Assembly (NCBI GenBank): GCA_008828725.1
Contig: MEHQ01002643.1
Location: forward strand, 138,003 to 202,002
Direction: 5' to 3'
DNA: 64,000 nt
From: Saccharina japonica
Taxonomy: Eukaryota; Sar; Phaeophyceae; Laminariales; Laminariaceae
Below the pieces are notes generated by a model. It saw only the letters and a list, made by a program, of their open reading frames with translations. It had not been told where the DNA came from and did no database searches. Numbering within the stretch: the stretch's first letter is position 1; each line of letters opens with the position of its first letter. This document shows positions 1 to 12,244 of this stretch, piece by piece. Position numbers and translations under genes: made by a program.

Positions 1-301
1 TGCCTATTTTTACCAGCAATATAGTTGGTCCTAATTACAACGGTCCACCGTAATAGATCGTCAAGTCGAGGGATAGATGATTTGTCCGAGTACACTGAAA
101 ATTCGCAATGACGCCTCCCAGCTGGGAAGTACCGCTGGCCATAACACCCAAAAGGGGCCAACAAATGCCACCTCGGACAGCTCATCGATTCCCACATATT
201 TTGATGATCTACAGCAGCAGGCGCAAATATTTCAAGGCACATCCTACCGTGTATTCCTGAATTAATGTTGGAGTATTTGTGTAGAGTTCGTAATGTGTAC
301 A

Positions 302-420
302 CGTAGCTCATTATGTTGCCGGATGGGACTCGTACAATCGGCACGATATACCTGTATACGTATAACATGTTTCCTAGGTTGGAGCCGTGCCATGCAGATT
401 GATCCTGCACAACCTCTCAA
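302..420. repeat. Diverged dispersed repeat, copy 1 of 2
   Basis: The order of words TAGCTCAT, GTTGCCGG, TGGGA, ACATGTTTCCT, CTGCACAACCTCTCA is kept here and again at 28,868-28,979, in the same orientation. This indicates an old shared repeat. No coding capacity is visible. Confidence 0.55.
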
Positions 421-1132
421 ACTTGGATGGATTATGTCATGATATGCCCGAGGAGGAACATAGTGCTACACTCAGTTGTACGTACCTCTTAGTGTAGCTC
501 GCGTCTTTAACTAGCGTAGCGTAAAAAGCGCACTGCGACTCAAGCTGGCGGCAAGCATGCCACCACTTGCTCGATGGATATACCCGCCAGGTTGGTACTA
601 CACACTGTCAGTGAGCACCGTTTTTTATTCGAAGATCGCGCACGTACAGAAGTGCAGGTTTTATAAGTAAACACGATAATACAATACTCTTCGTGATGAG
701 TGCATCAAATAATGCACAGATAGCCGAGATCGCTGTATCGACCTAAGAGCTGTATCCAAACCGACAGGAGCACCATGTTGCGCGGAAACTGTGCTCGCAG
801 AGATATACTTGTTTCAGGTGTTCAGGCCTAGTTGATGGCATGTTCCGTGATTGCAGTCATGGCAGTCTACTGTAGTTTCTGTTCGGGACAAATGAGCTGC
901 ACACTGCCAGATGGGAAATAGAAAAACACTTCTAACAGTGCATCCCATGGCCTTGTTTTTTTCACACGAACACAACGTACATCGAAGACCCACGAACGAG
1001 CATCCGACGAGTTTAAATAGTTATTTAGTCGAGAGGGGGTTGTATCTGTGCTGCCATCACGTTTCACTCTACCGCGTTCCCTTTTCACGACTCGGGACAG
1101 TGGCCTTCCTGTAGCTCTCGTTCAAAGTTGGA

Positions 1133-1311
1133 TGCAAGCATGATGTTTGTTGTCGAAGAGTAGCAAATGATCCCATGGCCATGAATATTGCCGAAACAAT
1201 CAAGTCAAATACTCTCGACTGGCAAGCATACTTTGTGTTGTCGCAGAGTAGCAAATAGTTCCATTGCCATGGATATTGCCGAAACAATTATGTCAAATAC
1301 TCTCGACTGGC
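1133..1311. repeat. Tandem duplication of about 90 bp
   Basis: Two adjacent copies (about 1,133-1,220 and 1,223-1,311) share GCAAGCAT, TTGTTGTCG, AGAGTAGCAAAT, CCATGGATATTGCCGAAACAAT and TCAAATACTCTCGACTGGCA with a few substitutions. The open frame that crosses it is short and resembles no protein I know. Confidence 0.8.
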
Positions 1312-3957
1312 ACGAAGTACGTAAGATTGACATATCGCCCGAATGGCTTTCATCTCGGCTGAAAATATCGAAATCAAAAGTAACCCTCGTACCGTATAGT
1401 ACCAGTTAGCGCCGTTAAAACGAGCTGCGTGTGTACCCCTACGGCCCCATTCGTCTTGGGCTAGTAGGCGTATAGTCTGATTAGCTTGGCCTGTGACACA
1501 CAACGCGTCAAGCCTGTCACTACTTGCTCGATGGATGTACAGACCACAGGCTAGAACTACGAGTACGGGTACGAGAGATTTGTGTTCGAAGCTCGCACAC
1601 GTACGTTGAGATGGAACATTGCGGGGAAGGTAAATTATTTTAAACACGACAGTACGACCGATGGTGAGAGAAAGTCGAACAATGAACAAATGGTATAGAT
1701 CACATCGCACATCCTCTCCCCTGTCGATATCGAAGGTTGTGCACGATCTTTGTTGTACATATTCAACCCATGAATCATGTCCTATTATCGTGCAGGTTAC
1801 AAGCCTTCGCACCCGCCAACATGATGGGTTAGCTCAATGTTTATGCAGATCAGCAACATGCTGTGATATTCCCCATGCATCTACTAGACAATCAGGTTGC
1901 AAGTTAATTTCATGTATGGCCGGATTGACGCATGCTACGATAGAGTTGCACCATGTATTTTCTGAGCTCTTCACTTGAGGAGGGTCATACCTCACAGAAG
2001 TCATATTTTTGGAGGAAACTAAAGGTGCTGCCGGATGAGAAATATCATGACCGAAGTATACCCTGAAACAATTTTCGTCACAAAAATGAAAGTCCGACGA
2101 ATTTGGGTTAAGGAGCCCGATCGTTCAGAAAACGATTCATCCAAAAAGTGCTACCTCTACCGTAGCACGCGTCGATTGGGGTACTTACGCACACGGACAG
2201 GAACGGGTAGAAGCACTTTACTGGTACAAGACCAAGGAACGCGGCAATGAAAAGGCGTTGCGGGTAACTGGTACAGCAACCGTTGGAGGATAAGGAGAAC
2301 ATCCTTCGTTCTGAGGTTGTTGCACACGTACAAAAGAAGTGCTGGGCGAGTGAATAGTAGGCACGACCTATTCTACGTCAAAAGTAGAAACATAAACAGA
2401 TCGGTCGTATCGCGGTTCAGACCATCTCGATGTTAACCCGCCGTTAAACCATTGGTATGAGACATCGAAGGGATACGTAGTGCACATATCCAACAAAGAA
2501 AACACGTGCAAACCAGTTCAGATCGTGCGTATATTACCCGGCGAAATAATGAATTATTTGCAAATATCGTGGTATTGGCCATCAGCAATCAGCAAAACAA
2601 TGCGCGGTGTCCTTGAAGCATTTAAACATTGAGGGGGGGGGGTCGGCTACTCGTCCGGGCCATAGCGATTGCACATACAGTACGCGACACCAGTTAATTA
2701 TCTCTTATTTCTGGCCAGGCTGGAATTCTTGTGTAAGGCAGGGCGTGTCCTACACTTTTTCAGTACAAAAGAGGTCATGTTCTTGTTTTAGTCTAAATTC
2801 CACCCTGAAATTCTTAACTGCCGAGTTCTTGAGTGCTGTCGCGTACACAAGCAGTGAGTGGTAGACCCATGACGTAACTAAGACAATGCTCTTACAATAG
2901 AGCCAAATGATAGGATAGCGAATATTTATCTAGTATCAGCTATTCAGTCGGTTGAACTCACAGCTGACGTATTCATACTAAGTTGATTTAATATTGGTTT
3001 CCGTGGTTTCTGCTCTAGGGAATGTTATGAGTGATCAATGTTGAAGCTCATGCTGCACATTGTCGTATGGCAAATATAATAACAATAATCTAAAAGATCG
3101 CGTACTTCACAGAAGAAGTGCCGGACCGGTAAATAGAAAGCACGACCTTCGTAAGTCACAAGAGTCTAATCACGCGCAGACCGGACAAATCACGACCTAT
3201 ACCGCGTACACTAACCGCAGTAGTAGGTCTTAACCAACCGTTAAAATATCTTGCGCGGGAGACGCGTGCTTCTACGTATAGAGGTAGCGTTTGTTTGTGA
3301 ACGCTGCTGTCAAACGTGCTCTGTGTAGCCACGTGCCTATACCGTGGGTCGTCAAGGAGGAGTAGTAGATAATATACACTCGTACCACCACGTTACCAAA
3401 TACACACACACACAAGTAGAGCCAGTACCTGTCGTCAAAGGCCCATCATGAACACCACACAGGAGTGAGCCGTACCTTTCTGTCACGCTCCACCCTCACA
3501 TGTATACGGGCAGTATCTTATCATCAAAGCCCGGGTCGCATCATCATTGTATCGCAGACTGCTCCCAGGAGGGAGACAGCAACCCACCAGGTACCGCGAG
3601 GCATCCTAAATAATGCCCCGACACATAATACGAAACCCCGATCTCCGTAGACCAATATATGAAACCGCCACATACGGGAAATCAGTATCGAGCAACCGCA
3701 TACCACAAACAAGGGTTAATAGTAAATCGTAATCGTTTATATCCGTACTATTATAACTTCTGCTGTGCTGCTCCTTCTTGCGTATGTTCGCCCGTATATG
3801 ATACGCTAATTATTTCTGCCGTGTGCTGGTTCCAGGGTATAGATTCTTGAAAGTAAAATGGATGGATTGCCACGTTGTGTTCATTTTATGATTCCATTAA
3901 CCATCTGACAATGTGCAGATAAGTATATAGAAACAGACACCCTGCGACGTACCCTTC

Positions 3958-4660
3958 GACCCAGTATGTGCGTTCTCACATTGAACCGTCCTTTCTACCC
4001 GTCGACATCCAGCACATCCAAGTGTCTGTGCCGACTCTTCATCCTATTAATAGAGAGATGCCAGTCCTGTGGTCACAAAACTACGACACAGAGATACTAC
4101 GCTGCAATGCGGGAACCAATGCAGACAGTGCAATGCCATACGTGTACTCTGCTATTAATAGCAACCCAGCTGCAAGAGAGAGAAAACAAGAAAATAAAAA
4201 GCGAACAGGAAAATAAATCAATAATAAAACAGATCAACAAACGAACGAAAACGAATACAAAAGACAAAGAAAGAAAGTGTCGTGCTTCTCCCTGAAGGAG
4301 ATGTGACAGCCAATATAAAAATGAAATGGAATGAAATGGAATGAAAACAACGTAAACAGAGCAAAAGCCTAAGAACGAGAGTAAATGATAAGCAACCGAA
4401 GCACACACCAAAAGCACTCCCAGGCAGCCGAGGCGGGTGTTTACCCGTGAAGTACAGAAAGGTTCTACCAGCTAGTCGGTCTGGTACCATGCTACCCTGT
4501 CTGCCGTCTCCTTCCTGTTTTCGCCAATCGCTGTTTCCCTACGAACCGTTCCCCCTCCCCGTCTCCATTCCCTCGGGCGCCACCCATACGAAGGGTGCGT
4601 GGCGCTTCCTACTCAAATTCGTTTCGTCTTCGTGCCACACGCCACACACGGAAGACAAGG
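3958..4660 (-). mobile_element. LINE 3'-end fragment, antisense
   Basis: The reverse complement matches the LINE 3' region at 60,812-61,530 block by block. It shares the degenerate C-terminal codons around 4,470-4,640 (GGGTGGCGCCCGAGGGAATGG, ACCAGACCGACTAGCTGGTAGAACC), a T-rich untranslated region with (ATTTC)n-like runs, an ACATCTCC...AAGCACGACACTTTCTTT box near 4,270-4,310, and the terminal block GTGTCGTAGTTTTGTGACCACAG near 4,065-4,090. Read on the minus strand it is a severely 5'-truncated non-LTR retrotransposon. The coding remnant is broken by stops and frameshifts. Confidence 0.8.
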
Positions 4661-4705
4661 AAAGAGATGAGGAAATAAGAAAAACAAAATGAATACGTAT
4701 GATAC

Positions 4706-4989
4706 TGTTGATTGATCTCTAAAGGTTACACGCATTTGGCACAGGCAGGCGTCGTGGTGGCTCAAGACAGCAGTAACACAGAAGCTCTCTTATGCATTAT
4801 TCCCATAGCTGCCGAGCTGACTCGGCCCAAACCTCGAGCTGACTCGGCCCGAACATCGAGTGACATCGAGCGGCTCATAAAACATCCTGATGTCCCATAT
4901 CCCACTACAATAATTCCTATCAATCATGTGGAACTCCTACGATACGATGGATCTGATGCGTTGTGTTACTGGGTACAATCAACATCCCC
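4706..4989 (+). repeat. 250-bp dispersed repeat, copy 1
   Basis: This is nearly identical to 8,392-8,649, beginning with TCTCTAAAGGT and running through CGCATTTGGCACAGG, GTCGTGGTGGCTCAAGACAG and CCCATATCCCACTACAATAA to GTGTTACTG.GTACAATCAACA. The copy carries an extra internal duplication of GAGCTGACTCGGCCC (about 4,815-4,850). The open frame through it is not shared with the other copy, so it is unlikely to be coding. Confidence 0.85.
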
Positions 4990-7549
4990 CCTGCTCATTA
5001 TACACAACCAAAATAATATTCCCCCCGCTCGGTGAATGACAAGGCACGACATTGCAGGGTCGATACATCGCAAAATCATAATGAATTCATACCAAACTCG
5101 GAAACTCAAACTCAAATCTGCAACTCGAAAACCGTATCCTCAACCCCAGACAAAAACAATGCAACTATGGAAAATGTGACAGTACGTAGTTAAACCAAAC
5201 AAATAAAAACTAAGAAAAAGGTATAATGCTAGAGATCGCAAGGAACCCCGTTCCCCCGGATAAAAGTCTCCTTTCATCCCCTGCTCCCGCCATAGATTCA
5301 CAGATCGCGACGGTAATGCGAGATAGCATACATACTTTTTCCCAAATAATTAATCTGGCGCTTAAACCACAGTACCCTAAATCATAGTTGCTCGTGCTGG
5401 AAACCTCGAACACTCTCGAAATTCATTGCCAGGAAAAACGGCATTATCCTCAGAATTAGCCAAGGAAAAACAGTATTTTTATTCGGATTCATAACTCACA
5501 TACCCATACGCTGCTGCACGCTTACGCAACAGCCGGACATAAATACTCAATTCATAAACCAACATAAAACTCCTTGAATATCCCCGATTACCTCGTATAC
5601 TAGTACCCAGTATGGGGCCTAGCTGAACCAGGAAAAATAAAACTCCACTCGTACTATATGAACGTAACCGCAGAAACTCCATCCACGTGTATTATATATT
5701 ACTTCAAGTACACAGACCCAATATCGCTCGATCCAACGCGTGACAAACGCAAAGAAGGGCGGAATTCGACTTTAAAGCTCAAAACCAAGAACATTTAATG
5801 TGGACCGAACGCGCCCTCTGGTGCAGTTCAAAGTCACTTCAGTCGTGGTCATTTTGCCGTAGACTGAGATTATTTCATCTTCAACAGCCACACTCTCAAC
5901 GCAATACGCACCAAGCAAATCGGTCAGCAAAAACTCAAACAACGAAATCGTTCGTAAGAATAAGGAAATCACTTTTCATTCAAAACTTAAAACCTACCCA
6001 CAGTCCCAATAATGCCCCAAACATTCCTACTGCTGGTGCTGCCTCCGCTGCGGCTGCCTCTCTTTCCGGCCTCACAGCGTCGCCGCAGCTCGGGTCACCC
6101 AGCTCATCCCCTTGGGTAAAATCAGCAGTCACCTGGATAGCATAGACTCGAAACAAACAGTAGGGGACAGGTCGTGCGGACCAGAAATCAGGGTGGTCAC
6201 GGGTATTTTGCTCTTTTCATGCATTAATACATGCGTATCAGCCTGTAAATCTCTCTTTTTACCTCAATTTAATGATCTCAAATGCCATTGCATATTGGTT
6301 ACTTGACAACGACAACATACTTATGATACCACATGATATACCATGTCGAATCCATGAATTACCGATCACTATATACTGCTGTACGTATGCGTAGTATCTC
6401 ACTCAATCCTCCGACTTGGTGAACATGTACAGCAGTACCGTGCAAAGCGTTTCCTCAGCTCATATTGATAACTCTACCATCAACAGCAGTATACTCGTAT
6501 ACCCGGACACTGGACGGGGGGTTGTGCTTGTATTATTATCGAGCTGTCGAGTGACAGCTCATGACGAAACATCAAAGGGTATTACCCAGCAAGCTGCCAG
6601 ACATGAAATGCCCCGTTCTCCCGCAATATATACTCTGATTCCAATTAGATGTTACCCTCACACATAATGCCTCATCAATACATGGAACTCCTTTCTACGA
6701 AACGGATAATCTGCGTCGTATCTTTTAGCACAGTCAACTTCCCCCCTGCTCAATACATACGACCATACACATTCCCTCCCCCCTGCTCTGTGCATGACAA
6801 GGCACGGCAACGCAGGGTGGACATATCGCAAAGGGGGTTGTGCTACTCTGCAGTCCAGATATATACGATGTAGTATCGTACTCAACTCTACGTATACTCT
6901 TGTACTCGCAGTACTTTACTACTACTGCTTTCGTACTCGTATTCAATTACGGGGGGTTATGCTGATACGATACAGCAGCAGTACTGATGATGTACGTGTG
7001 TGTGCTGAAAGTTCAACTCATTATTTCATAATTTCCTCATATTGCACTTTAAAAAAATACGTCTTACTCGTACGTGGATTGGTACCCAGCCAGAGCGTCC
7101 GACCAGGCAACCACAAAACATACAGACATTGTCCTGCAGTAGTACTTGTACGCTACAGCAGTCTCTACAGGAAAACTTCAGTGAGAGAAGCTATACAAAT
7201 ACGCCTGTGTGTCATACCTCCGTTCCACCCTCAAAATCTCCAAAACATGCTCCATTCCCATATCTCAAATGTGGGGGTATTCATCATTCTTAAATCAAAA
7301 CAAAATCAATTCAAGAACGGAAATCATCAGCAGCAAGCATCAAATTCATCCTCGCCTGGTGCGGGCGAGAGCCCTTGCTGACGGCGTGGTGATCATTTCT
7401 CCTTTACTCTCTCTCGCTTCGGGCAGCACCTCCTCTTGCGCCAATGCTCTTCCTCCCAGCCGACGATGCAGACTCCTCGGCCAGCCCCCACCTTCGCTCC
7501 CTCCTTCTCCTCCTTCCTCGGGGGCAACGTCTCCCCCGACTTCCAATTA
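4990..7549. other. Noncoding stretch between repeat copies
   Basis: No supported gene. From about 6,535 to 6,835 lies a degenerate third member of the 250-bp repeat: TGTCGAGTGACA, CATGGAACTCCT, CAATC/GTCAAC, CCCCCTGCTCA and GACAAGGCACG.A all reappear in order, as they do at 4,850-5,080. The rest is A-rich spacer and single-copy sequence. Confidence 0.6.
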
Positions 7550-8323
7550 TCATCCCCTCCCCCGGCTCCTCGTGCCGGCCAACAAACTCTCTCCCTCTCT
7601 CTTACTCTCCTCTTCTCCTGCGCGAACTAGACCCACAGTCTCAGGCATAAGCCTGGCTAAACTGGGGCGTTGCGGCGGCATCGGCAATTGCGGCGGCGGC
7701 GGCGGCGGCGACGGCGACGGCGGCGGTGACGATGACGATGGCGGCAGCGGCGACGAAGACGGCGGCATCGACGGCGATGGTGACGACGGAGGCGGCGGCG
7801 GCGGCGGCAAAAGCGGCGGCGGCAGTTGCGATATTTTGTCCCGGCAAGCGCAGCAATCCTCTGGCTGCTGCTCTTCTTGCGGACGGTGCGACTGGAGCAG
7901 CTGCTGCCTCTGTAACTTCTTCACCCCAGTGCCTTCGCCTCCAGTTCCAGGCCGGTCTACCAGCTGCGGCTCATACGTGGCGTTGTTGGGGTCGCGCTGC
8001 TACTGCTGGAGCGAGATCTCCTCTCCTTGTGCTCTCTCCTCGTTCTCCTCTTCTCTCTCGTATCTAACTAAATCTACAGCAATATTCATCACGACCTCCG
8101 CTTGAAGCTCATGCTCGTTGCGGAGAACCTGAAGTCTCTCCGTCATCGCCGGCACTCGCCATGACCAAAATCGAGTCAAGGCGGGATCCTCTGCATACGA
8201 CGCTTGCAGAGCTGCCTCTGCGAGTCCGATCTCCTTCTCGAGCTCCAGTGCCAAGATCTCAGTCTTAAGTAGCTTTATCCTCTCCATAACAGCGTCCTCG
8301 TGACCTGGCATGGACTCACGCAA
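7550..8323 (-). pseudogene. Interrupted coiled-coil and proline-rich ORF
   Basis: One minus-strand frame is open for about 258 codons except for a single TAG at 8,000-8,002, lying in a CAG-CAG-TAG-CAG context. Before the stop are 107 codons of charged, leucine-rich, coiled-coil-like sequence (MERIKLLKTEILALELEKE, then a WSWRVPAM segment and an acidic end). After it come a Gln-rich part, CCAC, and a long proline/serine run encoded by a (GGC)-rich tract (7,670-7,832 on the plus strand). The frame may extend upstream past the first Met, but an 11-12 bp duplication near 8,325-8,350 would shift it. I do not recognise the family. It could be a decayed transposon-encoded protein or a host gene exon in which the TAG is intronic. 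Confidence 0.45.
7670..7832. repeat. (GGC)n-rich low-complexity tract
   Basis: Imperfect GGC/GAC trinucleotide runs. On the minus strand they encode the proline/serine-rich part of the interrupted ORF; on the plus strand they yield a spurious Gly/Asp-rich frame. Confidence 0.85.
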
Positions 8324-8391
8324 CCTGCTCCCCTCTGGGAGTCCCCTCTGGGATGTCAGCGCTCTCCAATAGAATCACCGGTTCACTAGTG

Positions 8392-8649
8392 TGCTGATTG
8401 GTCTCTAAAGGTGTACACGCATTTGGCACAGGAAGGCGTCGTGGTGGCTCAAGACAGCAGTAACACAGAAGCTCTCTTGTGCATTATTCCCATAGCTGTC
8501 GAGCTGACTCGGCCCAAACATCGAGTGACATCGAGCGGCCCATAAAACATCCCGATGTCCCATATCCCACTACAATAATTCCTATCAATCATGTGAAACT
8601 CCTACTATACGACGGATCTTATGCGTTGTGTTACTGAGTACAATCAACA
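8392..8649 (+). repeat. 250-bp dispersed repeat, copy 2
   Basis: This matches 4,706-4,989 almost base for base in the same orientation, but lacks that copy's internal duplication. It lies just upstream (in minus-strand terms) of the interrupted ORF, so the two could belong to one larger element. Confidence 0.85.
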
Positions 8650-8932
8650 GCACCAGATTACTGCTGCCGGAGAGGCGACATAACCGTTTCCGATAAAAGC
8701 GAGGAGCTGGGGCCGGAGAGGAGAAGGGCGGTGGCTACGATGGACGCACGCTTCAGGGGAAGAACAGGAGATCAGCGCAAACTAGGTGCCGTGATGGTGA
8801 TGAAAAGGGGGAGCGCGGGGCAAGGGGGCTGGAGGGGAATGTGTTGGAACCGTGGGTGGGGGCAGGTACTTCCGAAGCAGTATCCCGGGGAGAGGAGAAC
8901 GCCCCACACGGATGACAACAGAAGCGAGGGCC

Positions 8933-9524
8933 GGGGGGGGGGGGGGGTACTCATATCGTGCACGGCCGTAGTCGTATGACCATAGACCGTCGCGTCCCCG
9001 GGAGGGGGGGTGTACTCACGTTGTGCACGGCCGTAGTCGTATGACCATAGACCCTCGCATCCCTACAATGCCGGGACGGAGGACGTTGGGTTTTCACCAA
9101 CCAGGCAGACATTGCTTGCACCAAGCGCGACGCGCCGTGAGGATTGGGCGAGTCGCATGGAGGGTGAGCTGCATCCTGCTAAGAACCGCCTCTGAGGCGG
9201 ACTTGCATATAGACAACAGCTTCAATGAGTTAATTTAATTTCTGGTGTGGCCACTTCCTGAGACAGCAATGAGAGCACTATGTAACTGCCTCGCGGGTGC
9301 CTTGCCATACACTACGTGATACGATCATTCACCTTGTGTGGTGCAAAGGTTCTCCACCCCGCACAAAATATCTAACTCGACCGCCAGCTTTGGTGACCGC
9401 CAAAACAAAACAAAAAACGGTACCGTGGTTGTCTAGCTCACGCAGTGAGAGGCGTGTTTTACAGCGTCGTTTCCAACCGACGCCAATCCAACCTATAAAT
9501 ATATCATATATTTAGAGGGGGGGG
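8933..9524 (-). mobile_element. Poly(C)-tailed retroposon-like element, copy A (with nested fragment)
   Basis: In the minus (C-tail) orientation the body runs from about 9,516 down to 9,004 and ends CGTGAGTACA followed by a C-run. A second, severely truncated copy of the last 55 bp follows at 8,948-9,002 with its own run of 15 C (G at 8,933-8,947). So a fragment sharing the same tail end is joined tail to head. The body holds GCGTCGGTTGG-like and GTGGCCACACCAGAA words shared with the 12.2-kb and 24.8-kb copies. No ORF is conserved between copies, so the element is presumably non-autonomous. Confidence 0.75.
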
Positions 9525-11750
9525 TGAACAAGCGGCGAGGCGGTGTAGTTCGTGATGAGTGAGCTGGACAAGGTGGGGTCAAAATGGAAATTGCAGGGAA
9601 AGAGGGCGTTGACGGAACGGATACCGGATCAATGAGCGCTGCACTCGGAAAGGATAGAAGGAGCAATGAGGCTGGAGGGGTTGGGAGCGCTACCGTGGAT
9701 GATCCAAAGACAGAGGAGATGGGAGTTGCAGGCGTTCATGGGACAATTGAGGTCGAATGGAGAGGATCCACTGTGGGTGTCATTGGCCTGGTTGGAAGGA
9801 AAGCGTAACCGAGGAGACAACCGGGGCAGGCGGGCGAGGTGTGGCGTGTAGAAGAAGAAAATTGGAGAGACGGGCTGAGAACGCGGCTTCTGAATGGGAT
9901 TGGCTGTTATGGGTTGACTCTCAGAGCGAGGGGTAGGTCAGTCGCGTATATCAGCTAGAACAGGAGACGAGGCAGGAGGGGCAGGGGGAAATGGACGGGA
10001 AAGGATCGTCACAGTTTCACCCACCTCCCCTGTGGGCGACACGGACTACTAAGAGCATCCATTTTTCGTCAAGAGTAGACAATTTACTATGTTATTTTCG
10101 ATGCACATATTGCAGATAAATGTCAAGTTCCTTCATGTGTTTCGGTAATATATTTTCTTGAAAATTCACGTTTAATACATCACATATATATTTGATGGAG
10201 CAATATGTAAAAAATGGAGCGTTGGAAGAACATCCACTTACTTACCTGCAACCTCGCATTTTGTCTAAAGCTCACAACAGGACGTCCCAAAATCGAGATG
10301 CATTTGGGTACGTTGCGGTATACGTTTTTCCCGTCGCCCCAAAGTGATAAGGTTGTAATTTTGCCACAACGCCCCGCAACGTACTGAAATGACCATCTGT
10401 GCAGTGGTTTAGTGGTGCCCTCGAATGCTGCTGAGAGCTGGTCCTGAAGTTAAAATCCCACGTGGGTCGGACCTTTGAGTTTATTTGCAAAACATTGAAA
10501 AAAAAACTGCGGTATCAACTGCTGAGAGCGTCTACTGATAGCAACGTGGGTAAGTACAATTCGATGCGAGTCGACGAGGGAAGAAAGGGCTGAAATCTTC
10601 TCGCGATAGAAAAAAGACTGCACTCAGAGTACGAGACGAACCGCACGTGTACACTACGAAGTATACGAGCTACAGTCAGACTATAAAGCACCTTCGGGCA
10701 AACAATACAAGGGCACCGCGGTATTTTTTTTTAAACAAAATCCTCTTTTGTTTTTCCTGTTACATTACTATTTCTGGTAAAATGTCGACCTTTCACGACT
10801 CCCTACCGAAAACGTCATTTCTCCAGTACTAATGTTCAGACCTACTCCGTGTGAGCAGTGTTTGAGAACGTAGGCCCGACGCCTTTTTCATCACGAAAAT
10901 TGCCTCTTACTCAAAAACGACTCGCCATACCCCTTTGACAGGGTATTCATGGTATCCCCGTTTCCCCTCTATTATTGAGGTGGCGTGTTTTCGCGTGTTT
11001 CTGATATAACCATGCCGAAGCAAAGGATTTTTGCTCGCCCGCCTTCCTAGAATTCGCTGATTCAGGAACCAGCGGGAAATATAATAAATCGTCATCAAAC
11101 CATGATCTTGTCACTGACTGAGAGCGTCTCATCTCAACCTGCTTCCGGTAATAGGGTCAGCCCCATACCGCGTAATTGCAAGCCAGTATCTAACCTGCCC
11201 AGGGTAGGAATACCTTAATACATGGCACCCAACGACGATTTTGAAAAAAAGCAGTTTATCTGGCTGTTGATACTGTTTTGACTCAGATTTTTTTTACAAA
11301 GACACCGAACACTATTAATAATAGTAGGTGAACCTGCGTGGGCCTTTAGTCTGACCGTCCGTAGCGTCCTACGTGGCCACATCAGAGTGTAAATACTAAA
11401 CAGGAGCTTTGAAACGATCAAAAATATTGCTGCTGAGCACTTTTGTTTCGTGATGCAAACACAACAAGGCCTGCCCTCCCTTGCAGATCCAAGACCCCCA
11501 ACACCTCCTAGAGACTATAGCGAACAATCTATAGGTTGGTCAGGGGCAGGTATGAGCGTTATAATTGTAGCTATGCCGTGTTCGGTAAGGAGTAATGACA
11601 TGATCTTGTTGTACTAGAAATAGTATTGCTGCTGCAAAAAATAACTAAACTCGTTTTTGCAAAACACTCAAGTAAGGGGCCTCTCCGGTCTAAACCAAAA
11701 AAGAGTGCGTACTTAAGTCTTTCGAAAAAAAGTAAAAACGTATTGTTTAC
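9525..11750. other. No recognised feature
   Basis: Short open frames only, none with a recognisable domain or splice-consistent neighbours. A small (CAG)7-like run lies near 11,750-11,770. Confidence 0.55.
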
Positions 11751-11814
11751 AGCAGCAGCAGCAGCAGCAGTAGCGCAGCAATACTATTTATGGTATATAC
11801 AATAACACAATATC

Positions 11815-12140
11815 AGTGTTGGCTTCCCGGTATGATCGGGCTGTTAGAGACGGACGGTGAACCAATCGAAAGCACCTTTACGTAGTGGTCGATTAGCAGT
11901 TTTTCCCCCCAGATAACCTGGGCCGTTAGAGATGGAATCACTACACGGAGTAAGCGTTGAGCGATATTGGTGGGTTCCCGATATGAGCGGCCCGCTGTCA
12001 CGAAAGACCACTTGAATGCACGCGGTACTTTGCAATCGGCCAGTTGGGTTCCCGGTGTGCCGGTGTGAGCGGCCCGTTAGAAACAACGGAACAATAGTTG
12101 ACAGTTTAGCAAATTCAGAGTTCCGATAAGAGCGGTTGCT
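11815..12140. repeat. Degenerate tandem array, unit about 75 bp
   Basis: A core resembling GGTTCCCGGTATGAGCGG(CC)CGTTAGA recurs at about 11,820, 11,905, 11,970, 12,045 and 12,115 with diverged spacers. No coding frame persists through the units. Confidence 0.55.
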
Positions 12141-12244
12141 TCTGGATTGCACAAGAATGGGGGGCGTTTAAATCGCCGAGCGCGGCCGGTAGAGAAGCCG
12201 ACCGCGTTTCCGATTATGAGTTTTGAGGAAAAGCGTTAATACGC

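Larger units (their letters stand above)
1..3957. other. Gene-free repeat-bearing region
   Basis: No exon-like conserved peptide was found on either strand; the open frames are short and biased like random sequence. The stretch holds degenerate internal duplications: about 560-660 resembles 1,505-1,630 (shared ACTTGCTCGATGGAT block), and about 2,330-2,460 resembles 3,105-3,260 (shared GAAGTGC...AAATAG...GCACGACCT blocks). These look like decayed transposable-element remnants. I cannot name the family. Confidence 0.6.

Noticed and set aside
1288..1812. A 174-codon minus-strand frame
   Set aside because: Codon usage and composition look random, it crosses a tandem duplication, and no domain is visible.
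7209..8105. A 298-codon plus-strand frame with Gly/Asp repeats
   Set aside because: Its length comes from the GGC-rich tract; the opposite strand carries the more protein-like sequence.
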